Origin: Moraxella canis
Lineage (GTDB): Bacteria > Pseudomonadota > Gammaproteobacteria > Pseudomonadales > Moraxellaceae
Direction: 5' to 3'
Length of the DNA stretch: 27,381 bases
NCBI RefSeq assembly: GCF_002014965.1
Contig: NZ_MUXT01000012.1
Coordinates: forward strand, 5,436 to 32,816
A model generated the notes under the pieces. It searched no databases. It was not told where the DNA came from and saw only the letters and a list, made by a program, of their open reading frames with translations. The position numbers were made by a program, and so were the translations under genes. Of the stretch, positions 8,478-15,468 are shown one piece after another. The first letter of the stretch is position 1. Every line of letters begins with the position of its first letter.

Positions 8478-8506
8478 CTGACAGCCAACAAAAATTGGGG
8501 TATAGT
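8478..8506 (+). promoter_or_regulatory. Probable sigma-70 promoter of prpB
   Basis: A -35 box CTGACA (8478-8483), a 17-bp spacer and a -10 box TATAGT (8501-8506) sit about 65 bp before the prpB ATG. They lie in an AT-rich 260-bp intergenic stretch that otherwise holds no gene. Spacing is optimal and both boxes are close to consensus. The upstream AT-rich part (8340-8470) could bind a regulator, but I see no convincing palindrome. Confidence 0.6.
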
Positions 8507-8570
8507 TAAACAAAAGCCATTTTATCATAGCCATCTGATTACAACTGATTAATAGCATAAGGAAAATGAT

Positions 8571-9461
8571 ATGAGTCAAGTTTCTGCCGGTCGCCGTTTC
8601 CGCGACGCCATCACTAGCGAAAAAGCCAACAACAAGCCCTTACAAATCGTCGGCACCATCAATGCTTATACTGCCATGATGGCAACACAAGTTGGGCATA
8701 AAGCCATTTATTTATCGGGTGGCGGTGTCGCCAATGCTTCATTTGGTCTGCCTGATTTGGGCATGACAAGCCTAAATGATGTGCTCACTGACGCCACGCG
8801 CATCACCAATGCGGTAGATACGCCGCTTTTGGTGGACATTGATACAGGTTGGGGCGGCGCGTTCAATATCGCCAACACCATCAAACAAATGGAAAAAGCA
8901 GGCGTCGCAGCAGTGCATATCGAAGACCAAATCGCCCAAAAACGCTGCGGTCATCGCCCAAATAAAGAAATCGTCTCGACAGCAGAAATGATCGATCGCC
9001 TAAAAGCGGCTTTGGACGCCAAAGTTGATCCTGACTTTGTGGTGATGGCGCGTACGGACGCCTTGGCTGTCGAAGGCTTGGATGCGGCGGTTGAGCGTGC
9101 GGTGGCATTCCAAGAGGCAGGCGCGGATATGATTTTTGCCGAAGCCTTGACAGACATCAATCAGTATCGCAAATTTACCGATGTGCTGGATATTCCTGTG
9201 CTTGCCAACATGACCGAATTTGGTCAAACCGATTTATACACCACCGATGAGCTGTTTAATGTGGGCGTGGACATGGTGCTCTATCCACTGTCTGCGTTTC
9301 GCGCGATGAATAAAGCGGCGCTCAATGTCTATCAAACGCTCAAAGACGAAGGCGTCCAAACTTCGGTCGTCGATACCATGCAGACGCGCATGGAGCTTTA
9401 TGATTTCTTAAATTATCATGCTTTTGAACAAAAGTTAGACGAGCTATTTCGTCAAAAGTAA
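8571..9461 (+). CDS. prpB: 2-Methylisocitrate lyase
   Basis: PrpB cleaves 2-methylisocitrate to pyruvate and succinate, the last step of the methylcitrate cycle. The 296-residue protein has the isocitrate-lyase superfamily fold signatures: [29 protein letters not shown] (metal-binding acids), HIEDQ, and the catalytic loop KRCGHR with C126. [13 protein letters not shown] follows. The methylisocitrate rather than isocitrate assignment follows from the short length and the prpC/acnD/prpF neighbours. An AAGG lies 9 nt before the ATG. Confidence 0.96.
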   Translation: MSQVSAGRRFRDAITSEKANNKPLQIVGTINAYTAMMATQVGHKAIYLSGGGVANASFGLPDLGMTSLNDVLTDATRITNAVDTPLLVDIDTGWGGAFNIANTIKQMEKAGVAAVHIEDQIAQKRCGHRPNKEIVSTAEMIDRLKAALDAKVDPDFVVMARTDALAVEGLDAAVERAVAFQEAGADMIFAEALTDINQYRKFTDVLDIPVLANMTEFGQTDLYTTDELFNVGVDMVLYPLSAFRAMNKAALNVYQTLKDEGVQTSVVDTMQTRMELYDFLNYHAFEQKLDELFRQK

Positions 9462-9469
9462 TCCAATCT

Positions 9470-9493
9470 TTACCATGATTTGATGGTAATTTT
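9470..9493 (+). terminator. Weak hairpin after prpB
   Basis: TTACCAT (9470-9476) pairs with ATGGTAA (9483-9489) across a 6-nt loop, followed by TTTT. It lies 9 nt past the prpB stop. The stem is short and AT-rich, so termination would be partial. A second AT-only hairpin (ATAAAAA/TTTTTAT) follows near 9510-9526. Confidence 0.4.
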
Positions 9494-9600
9494 AAGTTGC
9501 TTTGATCATAAAAACAGTTTTTATTTTTATGGTCAAGGCTGAGTAAATAAGCTATATTAGCCATTTGGGTAATGTCACTTATTTACAAAAGGCACAATCG

Positions 9601-10374
9601 ATGTCTGAAAGTTTTCAAGCGCTGATTTTTGGTGTCGCAGCCATCTTACACGGAATCACTGGCATGGGATTTCCGATGATTGCGACCAGCGCTTTGGCAT
9701 TTTTGATGCCGCTATCGCAAGCAGTCGCCATCGTTGCGATACCTAGCCTGCTCATGAGCTTGTTGGTGCTGTGCACTAATAATCAAGGCTCGCTGATTGA
9801 TGAGCTGAGATATTACGCCCAGCATTATCGACTGCTTGCGGTGATGAGCGTGATCGGCGGGATCATTGGTGTTCAGCTTTTGCTGGTTTTGCCAGTCGCT
9901 TGGCTGTATGTGATGATGGCGGCGGTGACACTGTACTATGCTGGGCATGGGCTTTTGTCGATGACAGGCAAGGTAGGTGCGCTGACAGTGCCTACAGGAC
10001 GGTTTAGCATGGCAGCCTTTGGGCTCATTGCTGGCATCGTCGGCGGTGCAACCAATGCCATGTCGCCGATTTTACTGATATTTTTATTCAGTCAAACCGA
10101 TGACAAAAACCGCATCGCCAAAGCAAGCAATCTGTGCTACTTACTGGGTAAATTGGTGCAGATATTTTTATTACAAGGTGAATATCGCGCCTTTGGTTAT
10201 GGTGAATATGCGCTACTAATCATCTTAACCGCTGTGTCGATGCTTGGTTTATTTGGCGGTATTCGCCTGCGTACCATCATCAGTACGACAGTATTTAAAC
10301 TGCTGATTTTTGGTATTTTATTGGTATTAGCACTAAAAATAGGACAGTCAGGGATCGCGCAACTGACTGCGTGA
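9601..10374 (+). CDS. TauE/SafE (TSUP) family membrane permease
   Basis: This 257-residue inner-membrane protein has about eight hydrophobic segments and the duplicated TSUP pattern: AAILHGITGMGFPMIATSAL in the first half and GLIAGIVGGATNAMSPILLIF in the second. TSUP proteins move small anions such as sulfite, sulfoacetate or organic acids. ATG at 9601 is chosen because AAAGG is 8 nt upstream. A TTG at 9565 is less likely. It lies between prpB and prpC on the same strand, so a role in moving propionate or a cycle acid is a reasonable guess but is not shown by the sequence. Confidence 0.85.
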   Translation: MSESFQALIFGVAAILHGITGMGFPMIATSALAFLMPLSQAVAIVAIPSLLMSLLVLCTNNQGSLIDELRYYAQHYRLLAVMSVIGGIIGVQLLLVLPVAWLYVMMAAVTLYYAGHGLLSMTGKVGALTVPTGRFSMAAFGLIAGIVGGATNAMSPILLIFLFSQTDDKNRIAKASNLCYLLGKLVQIFLLQGEYRAFGYGEYALLIILTAVSMLGLFGGIRLRTIISTTVFKLLIFGILLVLALKIGQSGIAQLTA

Positions 10375-10500
10375 TGATATGAATTTGTAGGCGATCATAG
10401 CCCAACAGTTCACACTTAGGATTTAACCGCCACCAAAGCACGTATCGTCTTTGGCAGCATATCACCGTCTGACGGTAACGCCATTCATAAGGAGATTAAC

Positions 10501-11652
10501 ATGGCAGACACTCAAACCCCCACTTTCAAACCCAAAAAATCCGTCGCTTTATCTGGCGTGCCAGCTGGCAACACCGCCTTGTGTACCGTTGGTCGCTCAG
10601 GCAATGACTTGTCCTATCGCGGCTATGACATCCTTGACCTTGCCAAACACTGCGAGTTTGAAGAAGTTGCCCATTTGCTTATCCATGGTCATTTACCTAA
10701 CAAATCTGAGCTTGCCGCTTATAAAGCCAAACTCAAATCCTTGCGTGGCTTGCCGATTCGTGTGATTGAAGTCCTAGAAAGCCTGCCTGCTCACACCCAC
10801 CCTATGGACGTCATGCGTACGGGTGTATCTATGCTGGGCTGTGTGTTCCCTGAGCGTGAAAGCCAACCTGCGTCAGAAGCCCGAGACATCGCCGATAAAC
10901 TCATCGCTTCTCTTGGCTCCATGCTGCTTTATTGGTATCAATACAGCCACAATGGCAAACGCATCAATGTAGAGAGCATCGAGGACAGCATCGGCGGACA
11001 TTTCTTACACATGCTGCATGGCAAACGCCCAAGCGAATCCCACGTCAAAGCCATGCACATCTCGCTCATCTTATATGCTGAGCATGAGTTTAACGCCTCC
11101 ACCTTTACCAGCCGTGTCATCGCGGGCACAGGCTCGGACATCTATTCGTGCATCACAGGCTCTATCGGGGCGCTCAAAGGTCCAAAACACGGCGGTGCCA
11201 ATGAAGTGGCGTACGACATCCAAAAACGCTATCGGGGTGCCGATGATGCCGAAGCTGACATCCGTGAGCGTATCGCCAAAAAAGAAATCGTCATCGGCTT
11301 TGGTCATCCTGTCTATACGGTGTCCGACCCACGTAATGTCGTCATCAAAGAAGTCGCCAAAGACCTATCGGTAGAGACTGGCGATATGCGACTGTTTGAC
11401 ATCGCTGAACGCTTGGAGACCTTGATGTGGAATGAGAAAAAGATGTTCCCAAATCTTGACTGGTTCTCGGCGGTGTCCTATCAAAAAATGGGCGTGCCTA
11501 CCGCCATGTTTACGCCGCTATTTGTCATCGCTCGCACCACAGGCTGGTCAGCTCATGTGCTAGAACAGCGTCAAGACGGCAAAATCATCCGCCCGTCTGC
11601 TAACTACACAGGTCCTGATGATTTGGCGTTTGTACCGATGAATGAGCGTTAA
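10501..11652 (+). CDS. prpC: 2-Methylcitrate synthase
   Basis: PrpC condenses propionyl-CoA with oxaloacetate to 2-methylcitrate. The 383-residue protein shows citrate-synthase family motifs: [42 protein letters not shown], the active-site segment [14 protein letters not shown], and [21 protein letters not shown] near the end. The length matches methylcitrate synthases rather than the longer type II hexameric citrate synthases. AAGGAG lies 6 nt before the ATG. A terminator follows directly. Confidence 0.96.
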   Translation: MADTQTPTFKPKKSVALSGVPAGNTALCTVGRSGNDLSYRGYDILDLAKHCEFEEVAHLLIHGHLPNKSELAAYKAKLKSLRGLPIRVIEVLESLPAHTHPMDVMRTGVSMLGCVFPERESQPASEARDIADKLIASLGSMLLYWYQYSHNGKRINVESIEDSIGGHFLHMLHGKRPSESHVKAMHISLILYAEHEFNASTFTSRVIAGTGSDIYSCITGSIGALKGPKHGGANEVAYDIQKRYRGADDAEADIRERIAKKEIVIGFGHPVYTVSDPRNVVIKEVAKDLSVETGDMRLFDIAERLETLMWNEKKMFPNLDWFSAVSYQKMGVPTAMFTPLFVIARTTGWSAHVLEQRQDGKIIRPSANYTGPDDLAFVPMNER

Positions 11653-11654
11653 TA

Positions 11655-11689
11655 AAAAATGGGCTACTCAACACAGGGTAGCCTATTTT
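11655..11689 (+). terminator. Rho-independent terminator after prpC
   Basis: GGCTAC (11662-11667) pairs with GTAGCC (11678-11683), extended by flanking A/T pairs, with a loop of about 10 nt and a TATTTT tract after the stem. It starts a few bases past the prpC stop. It suggests that the genes from 11731 on have their own promoter or depend on read-through. Confidence 0.7.
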
Positions 11690-11730
11690 GGCTAAGTTAT
11701 TGTTAAGTGGTAAAAAAAGGAGACTGCAAG

Positions 11731-12171
11731 ATGATTGTATTAAACGACCGTCATCAGATGTGTTATACGGTACCACATAATAAAGGCGTACCTAATTTAT
11801 ATCCTGAATCTGCTCATTTTGCTGCCATGCCCTCAGTATTTGCCACAGGATTTTTGGTGGGCTTGATGGAATGGGTGTGCATTGAGCATCTTGATGTCGC
11901 CAAACATTTGGATGATGGCGAAGGTTCGCTAGGATTAGTAATTGACATGGTGCATGATGCTGCTTGTTCCGAAGGAGCGGTGCTTGATGTGTCTTGTGTA
12001 TGCATAGATATTGGCAAACGCTCTGTTACATGGCAAGTGGAAGTTTATTGTCAGGATGTCTTGATGGGGCATGGCAAACACAAGCGTGTGATTGTGGATA
12101 AACAAAAATTTGCCAATCATGTGAATAGCCAAACAGCGGTTATTGGTGGCAAAGTGATTGAATGGCGTTAA
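11731..12171 (+). CDS. FlK-like hotdog thioesterase family protein
   Basis: This 146-residue single-hotdog protein resembles fluoroacetyl-CoA thioesterase FlK and its many uncharacterised relatives: VFATGFLVGLMEWVCIE, GEGSLGLVIDMVHDAA, WQVEVYCQDVLMGHGKHKRV. Residues in the positions of the FlK Thr-Glu-His set can be picked out (T39, E47, H75). ATG at 11731 is chosen because AAAGGAG lies 8 nt upstream; a GTG at 11707 is poor. Family members hydrolyse short acyl-CoA thioesters. Next to a propionyl-CoA pathway it could drain an unwanted acyl-CoA, but the substrate is not known. Confidence 0.8.
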   Translation: MIVLNDRHQMCYTVPHNKGVPNLYPESAHFAAMPSVFATGFLVGLMEWVCIEHLDVAKHLDDGEGSLGLVIDMVHDAACSEGAVLDVSCVCIDIGKRSVTWQVEVYCQDVLMGHGKHKRVIVDKQKFANHVNSQTAVIGGKVIEWR

Positions 12172-12217
12172 AAAAACAACATAAAATTTAGCAAAGAAAT
12201 ATTAGGAAGGAAGTTCT

Positions 12218-13081
12218 ATGTTTCGTTTTGCATTTGGTGTATTGTTTAGTTTGTTATGGTCATCAGCATTTATTGCTGGTAAATATATGGTGCTTCGGCT
12301 ACCGCCATTAGATGGATTAAGTTTGCGATTTTTATTGGCAGGCGTGCTGATTTTTATCATCAGCTTTATCATGGAGCGTGGTTCACTGGTTCAGTGGCGT
12401 AATAAAACCTTGTGGGTACATGGACTCATCTTGGCACTATTTAATTATGTGTTATATCTTGGGTGGTCTTATACAGGTTTGCAGACCGTTTCACCAGAAT
12501 TGGTGGTTTTATTGGTTTCTACCATGCCCTTTGTTACTACGTTTGTGGTATCACTGATTGCTCGGCGTTGGTTGTGGTTGCAATGGGTGGCAATTTTGCT
12601 TGGCTTTATTGGCGTGTATGTTGTGTTGTCAACCAGAATGCCACATGCAAGTTTTTCAATTGGGGTGATTTGGACGGTCTTGGGTATGTTGGCATTGGCG
12701 GCTGGCACATTGTTTTATCAGTTTAAAGCTCATGACCATAGGGTCTTACCTTTGACAGGTGTCCAAAACTTATTAGCTGGATTGATATTGTTGCTGGTGT
12801 CTACTCCCAGTCAGTGGATGTCTGCCATGAGCGAGCCTGTATTTGCCATATCAGTATGGTATCAGGTCATTGTAGTGTCTGTTATAGCAATGCTTATGTG
12901 GTTTTATTTGGTGCGTTGGTTTGGCTCAGCAAAGGCTTCTGCTTTTCATTTGCTTAATCCTATTTTTGCAGCAGTGTTGGCTTGGTGGTTTTTTGATGTA
13001 TCACTTGGTCTTTGGGACATGGTGGGGACATTGATGGTCATAGGAGCGTTGGGACTATTACATCAAACCAAACATGATTAG
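12218..13081 (+). CDS. EamA-family (DMT) transporter
   Basis: This 287-residue inner-membrane protein has about ten hydrophobic segments in two homologous halves, the drug/metabolite transporter layout. It begins FAFGVLFSLLWSSAFIAGK and shows LRFLLAGVLIF, YTGLQTVSPELVVLL in the first half and FHLLNPIFAAVLAWW near the end. GGAAGG lies 6-7 nt before the ATG. It follows the thioesterase gene by 46 nt. Such exporters handle amino acids, nucleosides or other metabolites; the substrate cannot be assigned. Confidence 0.88.
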   Translation: MFRFAFGVLFSLLWSSAFIAGKYMVLRLPPLDGLSLRFLLAGVLIFIISFIMERGSLVQWRNKTLWVHGLILALFNYVLYLGWSYTGLQTVSPELVVLLVSTMPFVTTFVVSLIARRWLWLQWVAILLGFIGVYVVLSTRMPHASFSIGVIWTVLGMLALAAGTLFYQFKAHDHRVLPLTGVQNLLAGLILLLVSTPSQWMSAMSEPVFAISVWYQVIVVSVIAMLMWFYLVRWFGSAKASAFHLLNPIFAAVLAWWFFDVSLGLWDMVGTLMVIGALGLLHQTKHD

Positions 13082-13161
13082 TTGATGGTGGTCAAACAAT
13101 AAAGTACAAAGCCAACAAACCTGCTACAATCAGCACTTTTAATCCGTTTGATGAGTAATCT

Positions 13162-13755
13162 ATGAAACCTTTTTCTTATCCTGTGCTGATGGCGTGTGTG
13201 TTATCACTGGTTTTGCCCTTGATGGCGTGTGCCAAACAGCCCCAAACCAAAACCAAGCACCCACCGCCACCGATTGACAAAATCGGGCAGCTGCGTTTGG
13301 CAAACAATCTTGACCGTGATGATGGCTATTGTTTGGATATTTTGGGTTCTGGTGATTATGTTCGTTTTGATATGCCAATGACAGTGCATAACTGCAAACC
13401 CGGCTTGTACGAAGATGAAGCGGTAACATGGCAAGCGGACGGCAAAATCCGCTTTCCTGCTTATAACGCCTGTGCCACCGCCGCAGGGATCAATCAAAGC
13501 GTCTTGGCAGGGGCGGCGGTCATGCCAAGGGCGTGCGGTGAGCGCAGTCCGTTTTTGGAGAGCCAATATTTACAGCACTTTAGCTATCGTGATGATGGGC
13601 GTATTGAGCTTGTCGGCTCTGGACTTTGCTTGACGGCAGGGGCGGACTCTGATTCTACCTTTGATGAGACGCACCGCTGGCGGACGTTATCTATGCAAAA
13701 ATGTGAAAATGCACCTTTGGCACAGTCGCAGTGGGTGTTTTATGAAGTGAAATAA
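13162..13755 (+). CDS. Lipoprotein with ricin-B/beta-trefoil-like features
   Basis: This 197-residue protein has a signal peptide ending in the lipobox LMAC (cysteine at about residue 23), then a proline/lysine-rich linker, so it is probably an envelope lipoprotein. The mature part has two repeats typical of beta-trefoil carbohydrate-binding folds: DDGYCLDILGSGD, later GSGLCLTAGADSD, and a closing SQWVFYEV (QxW-like). A lectin-like role is suggested by those features only. It has six or more cysteines that could form disulfides. No enzymatic motif is seen. Confidence 0.6.
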   Translation: MKPFSYPVLMACVLSLVLPLMACAKQPQTKTKHPPPPIDKIGQLRLANNLDRDDGYCLDILGSGDYVRFDMPMTVHNCKPGLYEDEAVTWQADGKIRFPAYNACATAAGINQSVLAGAAVMPRACGERSPFLESQYLQHFSYRDDGRIELVGSGLCLTAGADSDSTFDETHRWRTLSMQKCENAPLAQSQWVFYEVK

Positions 13756-13789
13756 TAGTTTTTCTTAGCGTCTAAATCAAGGTGTTACG

Positions 13790-14245
13790 ATGAAAAGCAG
13801 TTTACCCTATGTTCTAATCAGCCTATTGGGTGGAGCGATTATTCCCTTGCAACTGGCGATGGTCAGTAGCTTTCGCCAAAGCAGTAATGCTTCACAAATT
13901 CAAGCGACCTTTTATTTATATTTGGGTGGTACTATCGCTTCTTTGCTATTGTCTTTTGTACTAAGTGGTGGGGTGCAACCACCAAATATAAAAAATGCCC
14001 AGTGGTGGCAGTATTTGACAGGATTTTTGGGTAGTTTTTATATTTTGTTTATGTTTATCGCCGCCCCAAAAATTGGCTCTGCCAGTACGCTTTTGTGGGT
14101 GTTTTTGGGGCAAATGCTATTTGCCACGCTGTTAGCTCATTATGGCTTTTTGGGCTTGGAAGTAAGAAAAATTGAGCCAATTAAGCTATTTGGTTTGGCA
14201 TTGATTGCTATTGGTGGCGGGGTGTTAATTTGGGCAGAAAAATAA
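13790..14245 (+). CDS. YdcZ-like (DUF606) membrane protein, DMT superfamily
   Basis: This 151-residue protein has five hydrophobic segments and the DUF606/YdcZ pattern: LISLLGGAIIPLQLAMVSSFR at the start, QATFYLYLGGTIASLL, GSFYILFMFIAAPKIGSAS and FGLALIAIGGGVLIW at the end. This half-size DMT type probably works as a dimer or paired subunits in the inner membrane. The function is unknown. It ends 11 nt before the tam start, so it is probably co-transcribed with tam. Confidence 0.8.
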   Translation: MKSSLPYVLISLLGGAIIPLQLAMVSSFRQSSNASQIQATFYLYLGGTIASLLLSFVLSGGVQPPNIKNAQWWQYLTGFLGSFYILFMFIAAPKIGSASTLLWVFLGQMLFATLLAHYGFLGLEVRKIEPIKLFGLALIAIGGGVLIWAEK

Positions 14246-14256
14246 AGGATAAGCCA

Positions 14257-15027
14257 ATGAACGACTGGAACGCCAAAAACTACGCGCAGTTTTTAGACGA
14301 ACGCACTCGCCCTGCCAAGGAGCTACTGGCTTTTATTGCTCATCATCAGGCACGCTGTATCACGGATTTGGGCTGTGGTCCTGCCAATAGCACCGAACTT
14401 TTGTACAAAAACTGGCCAGATGCTCATATCATCGGTGTGGACAGCTCACCAGACATGATAAAAACTGCCCAAGCCAGATTGCCACAAGTTAACTTTATCC
14501 AAGCCGATTTTCATCAGTGGCAGGCAGATACGCCCCAAGATGTGATTTTTGCTAATGCGTCTTTGCAGTGGTCGCCCAACCAGCGTGAGCTGTTGCCTAG
14601 GCTGGTGGCAAATCTGGCAGATGGTGGCGTGCTGGCGGTGCAAATGCCCGATAATTTAAATGAGCCATCGCACCGTTTGATGCGTGATGTTGCCAAGCAC
14701 CCCAAATGGCATGCCAAGCTGTCCGATGTGGCGGTGCGTCCTGTGATGTTGGGCGTTGATGATTATTATGGCGTTTTGACACAAGCAGGCTGTGGCGTGG
14801 ATATTTGGCGTACCACTTATTATCATGTGTTGCCAAGTGTGGCAAGTATTGCTCAGTGGTTTGGCAGTACGGCAATGCGTCCGTATTTGGCAAAACTTGA
14901 TGACAACCAACAGCAAGCGTTTATTGATGAGTATGTGCAGGCACTTAGCCAAGCCTATCCCACCCAAGCGGATGGCTGTATTTTATTGGCATTGCCAAGG
15001 CTGTTTGTGGTGGCGACCAAGCGTTAA
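14257..15027 (+). CDS. tam: Trans-aconitate 2-methyltransferase
   Basis: Tam uses S-adenosylmethionine to methylate trans-aconitate, a by-product of aconitase chemistry that inhibits aconitase. The 256-residue protein begins MNDWNAKNYAQFLDERTRPA, as Tam does. It has the SAM motif DLGCGPANST (about residue 37), then IGVDSSPDM, QADFHQW, and FANASLQWSPNQ. ATG at 14257 has AAAGGA 7 nt upstream; an in-frame start at 14230 would overlap the previous gene. Its location 440 bp before acnD is apt, because AcnD makes a related trans-aconitate-type product. Action on the 2-methyl analogue is inference. Confidence 0.88.
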   Translation: MNDWNAKNYAQFLDERTRPAKELLAFIAHHQARCITDLGCGPANSTELLYKNWPDAHIIGVDSSPDMIKTAQARLPQVNFIQADFHQWQADTPQDVIFANASLQWSPNQRELLPRLVANLADGGVLAVQMPDNLNEPSHRLMRDVAKHPKWHAKLSDVAVRPVMLGVDDYYGVLTQAGCGVDIWRTTYYHVLPSVASIAQWFGSTAMRPYLAKLDDNQQQAFIDEYVQALSQAYPTQADGCILLALPRLFVVATKR

Positions 15028-15077
15028 TCATCGTAAATTTTAAATGTCAGTCATGATTTAAATAAAGAAAATGAAAT

Positions 15078-15437
15078 ATGTCGCTATGTAGTTTAATCAT
15101 CACCAAACAACCCATAGATGAAATTGGCAAAGACAGGTATCATAAACACATTTTGATTTATGAACACGACCAAGACCATATTTATGTTTACAGCCGAATG
15201 TTTAACAATATTTTGGTACCACGAACACGAAAACCGCAAGTTTTGCCGTCTTATTATCAATTTTTATTAAGCATTAATCAAATTTCACCGATTTTTGTGG
15301 TCATTGGCGATTTAATCCGTCGGCAAAGCGAATTGGATTTGGCAATGGAAAAAATCAAATTGCTCAATGACCAAGCCATAACTGCATTAAACATAGAAAC
15401 ACCAATAGAATTTGGCAGAATTTATTTTATCTCATAA
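15078..15437 (+). CDS. Hypothetical protein, 119 residues
   Basis: I do not recognise this protein. It is soluble, with no signal peptide or membrane segment. It begins MSLCSLIITKQPIDEIGKDR, has a predicted helical stretch (QSELDLAMEKIKLLNDQAI), and ends FGRIYFIS. Base composition is more AT-rich than tam and acnD on either side, which suggests later acquisition. The stop lies 31 nt before the acnD start, so it may be co-transcribed with acnD. No strong ribosome-binding site is visible. Confidence 0.55.
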   Translation: MSLCSLIITKQPIDEIGKDRYHKHILIYEHDQDHIYVYSRMFNNILVPRTRKPQVLPSYYQFLLSINQISPIFVVIGDLIRRQSELDLAMEKIKLLNDQAITALNIETPIEFGRIYFIS

Positions 15438-15468
15438 ACATAAACCATCAACCAACGGAGTAGCCAAT

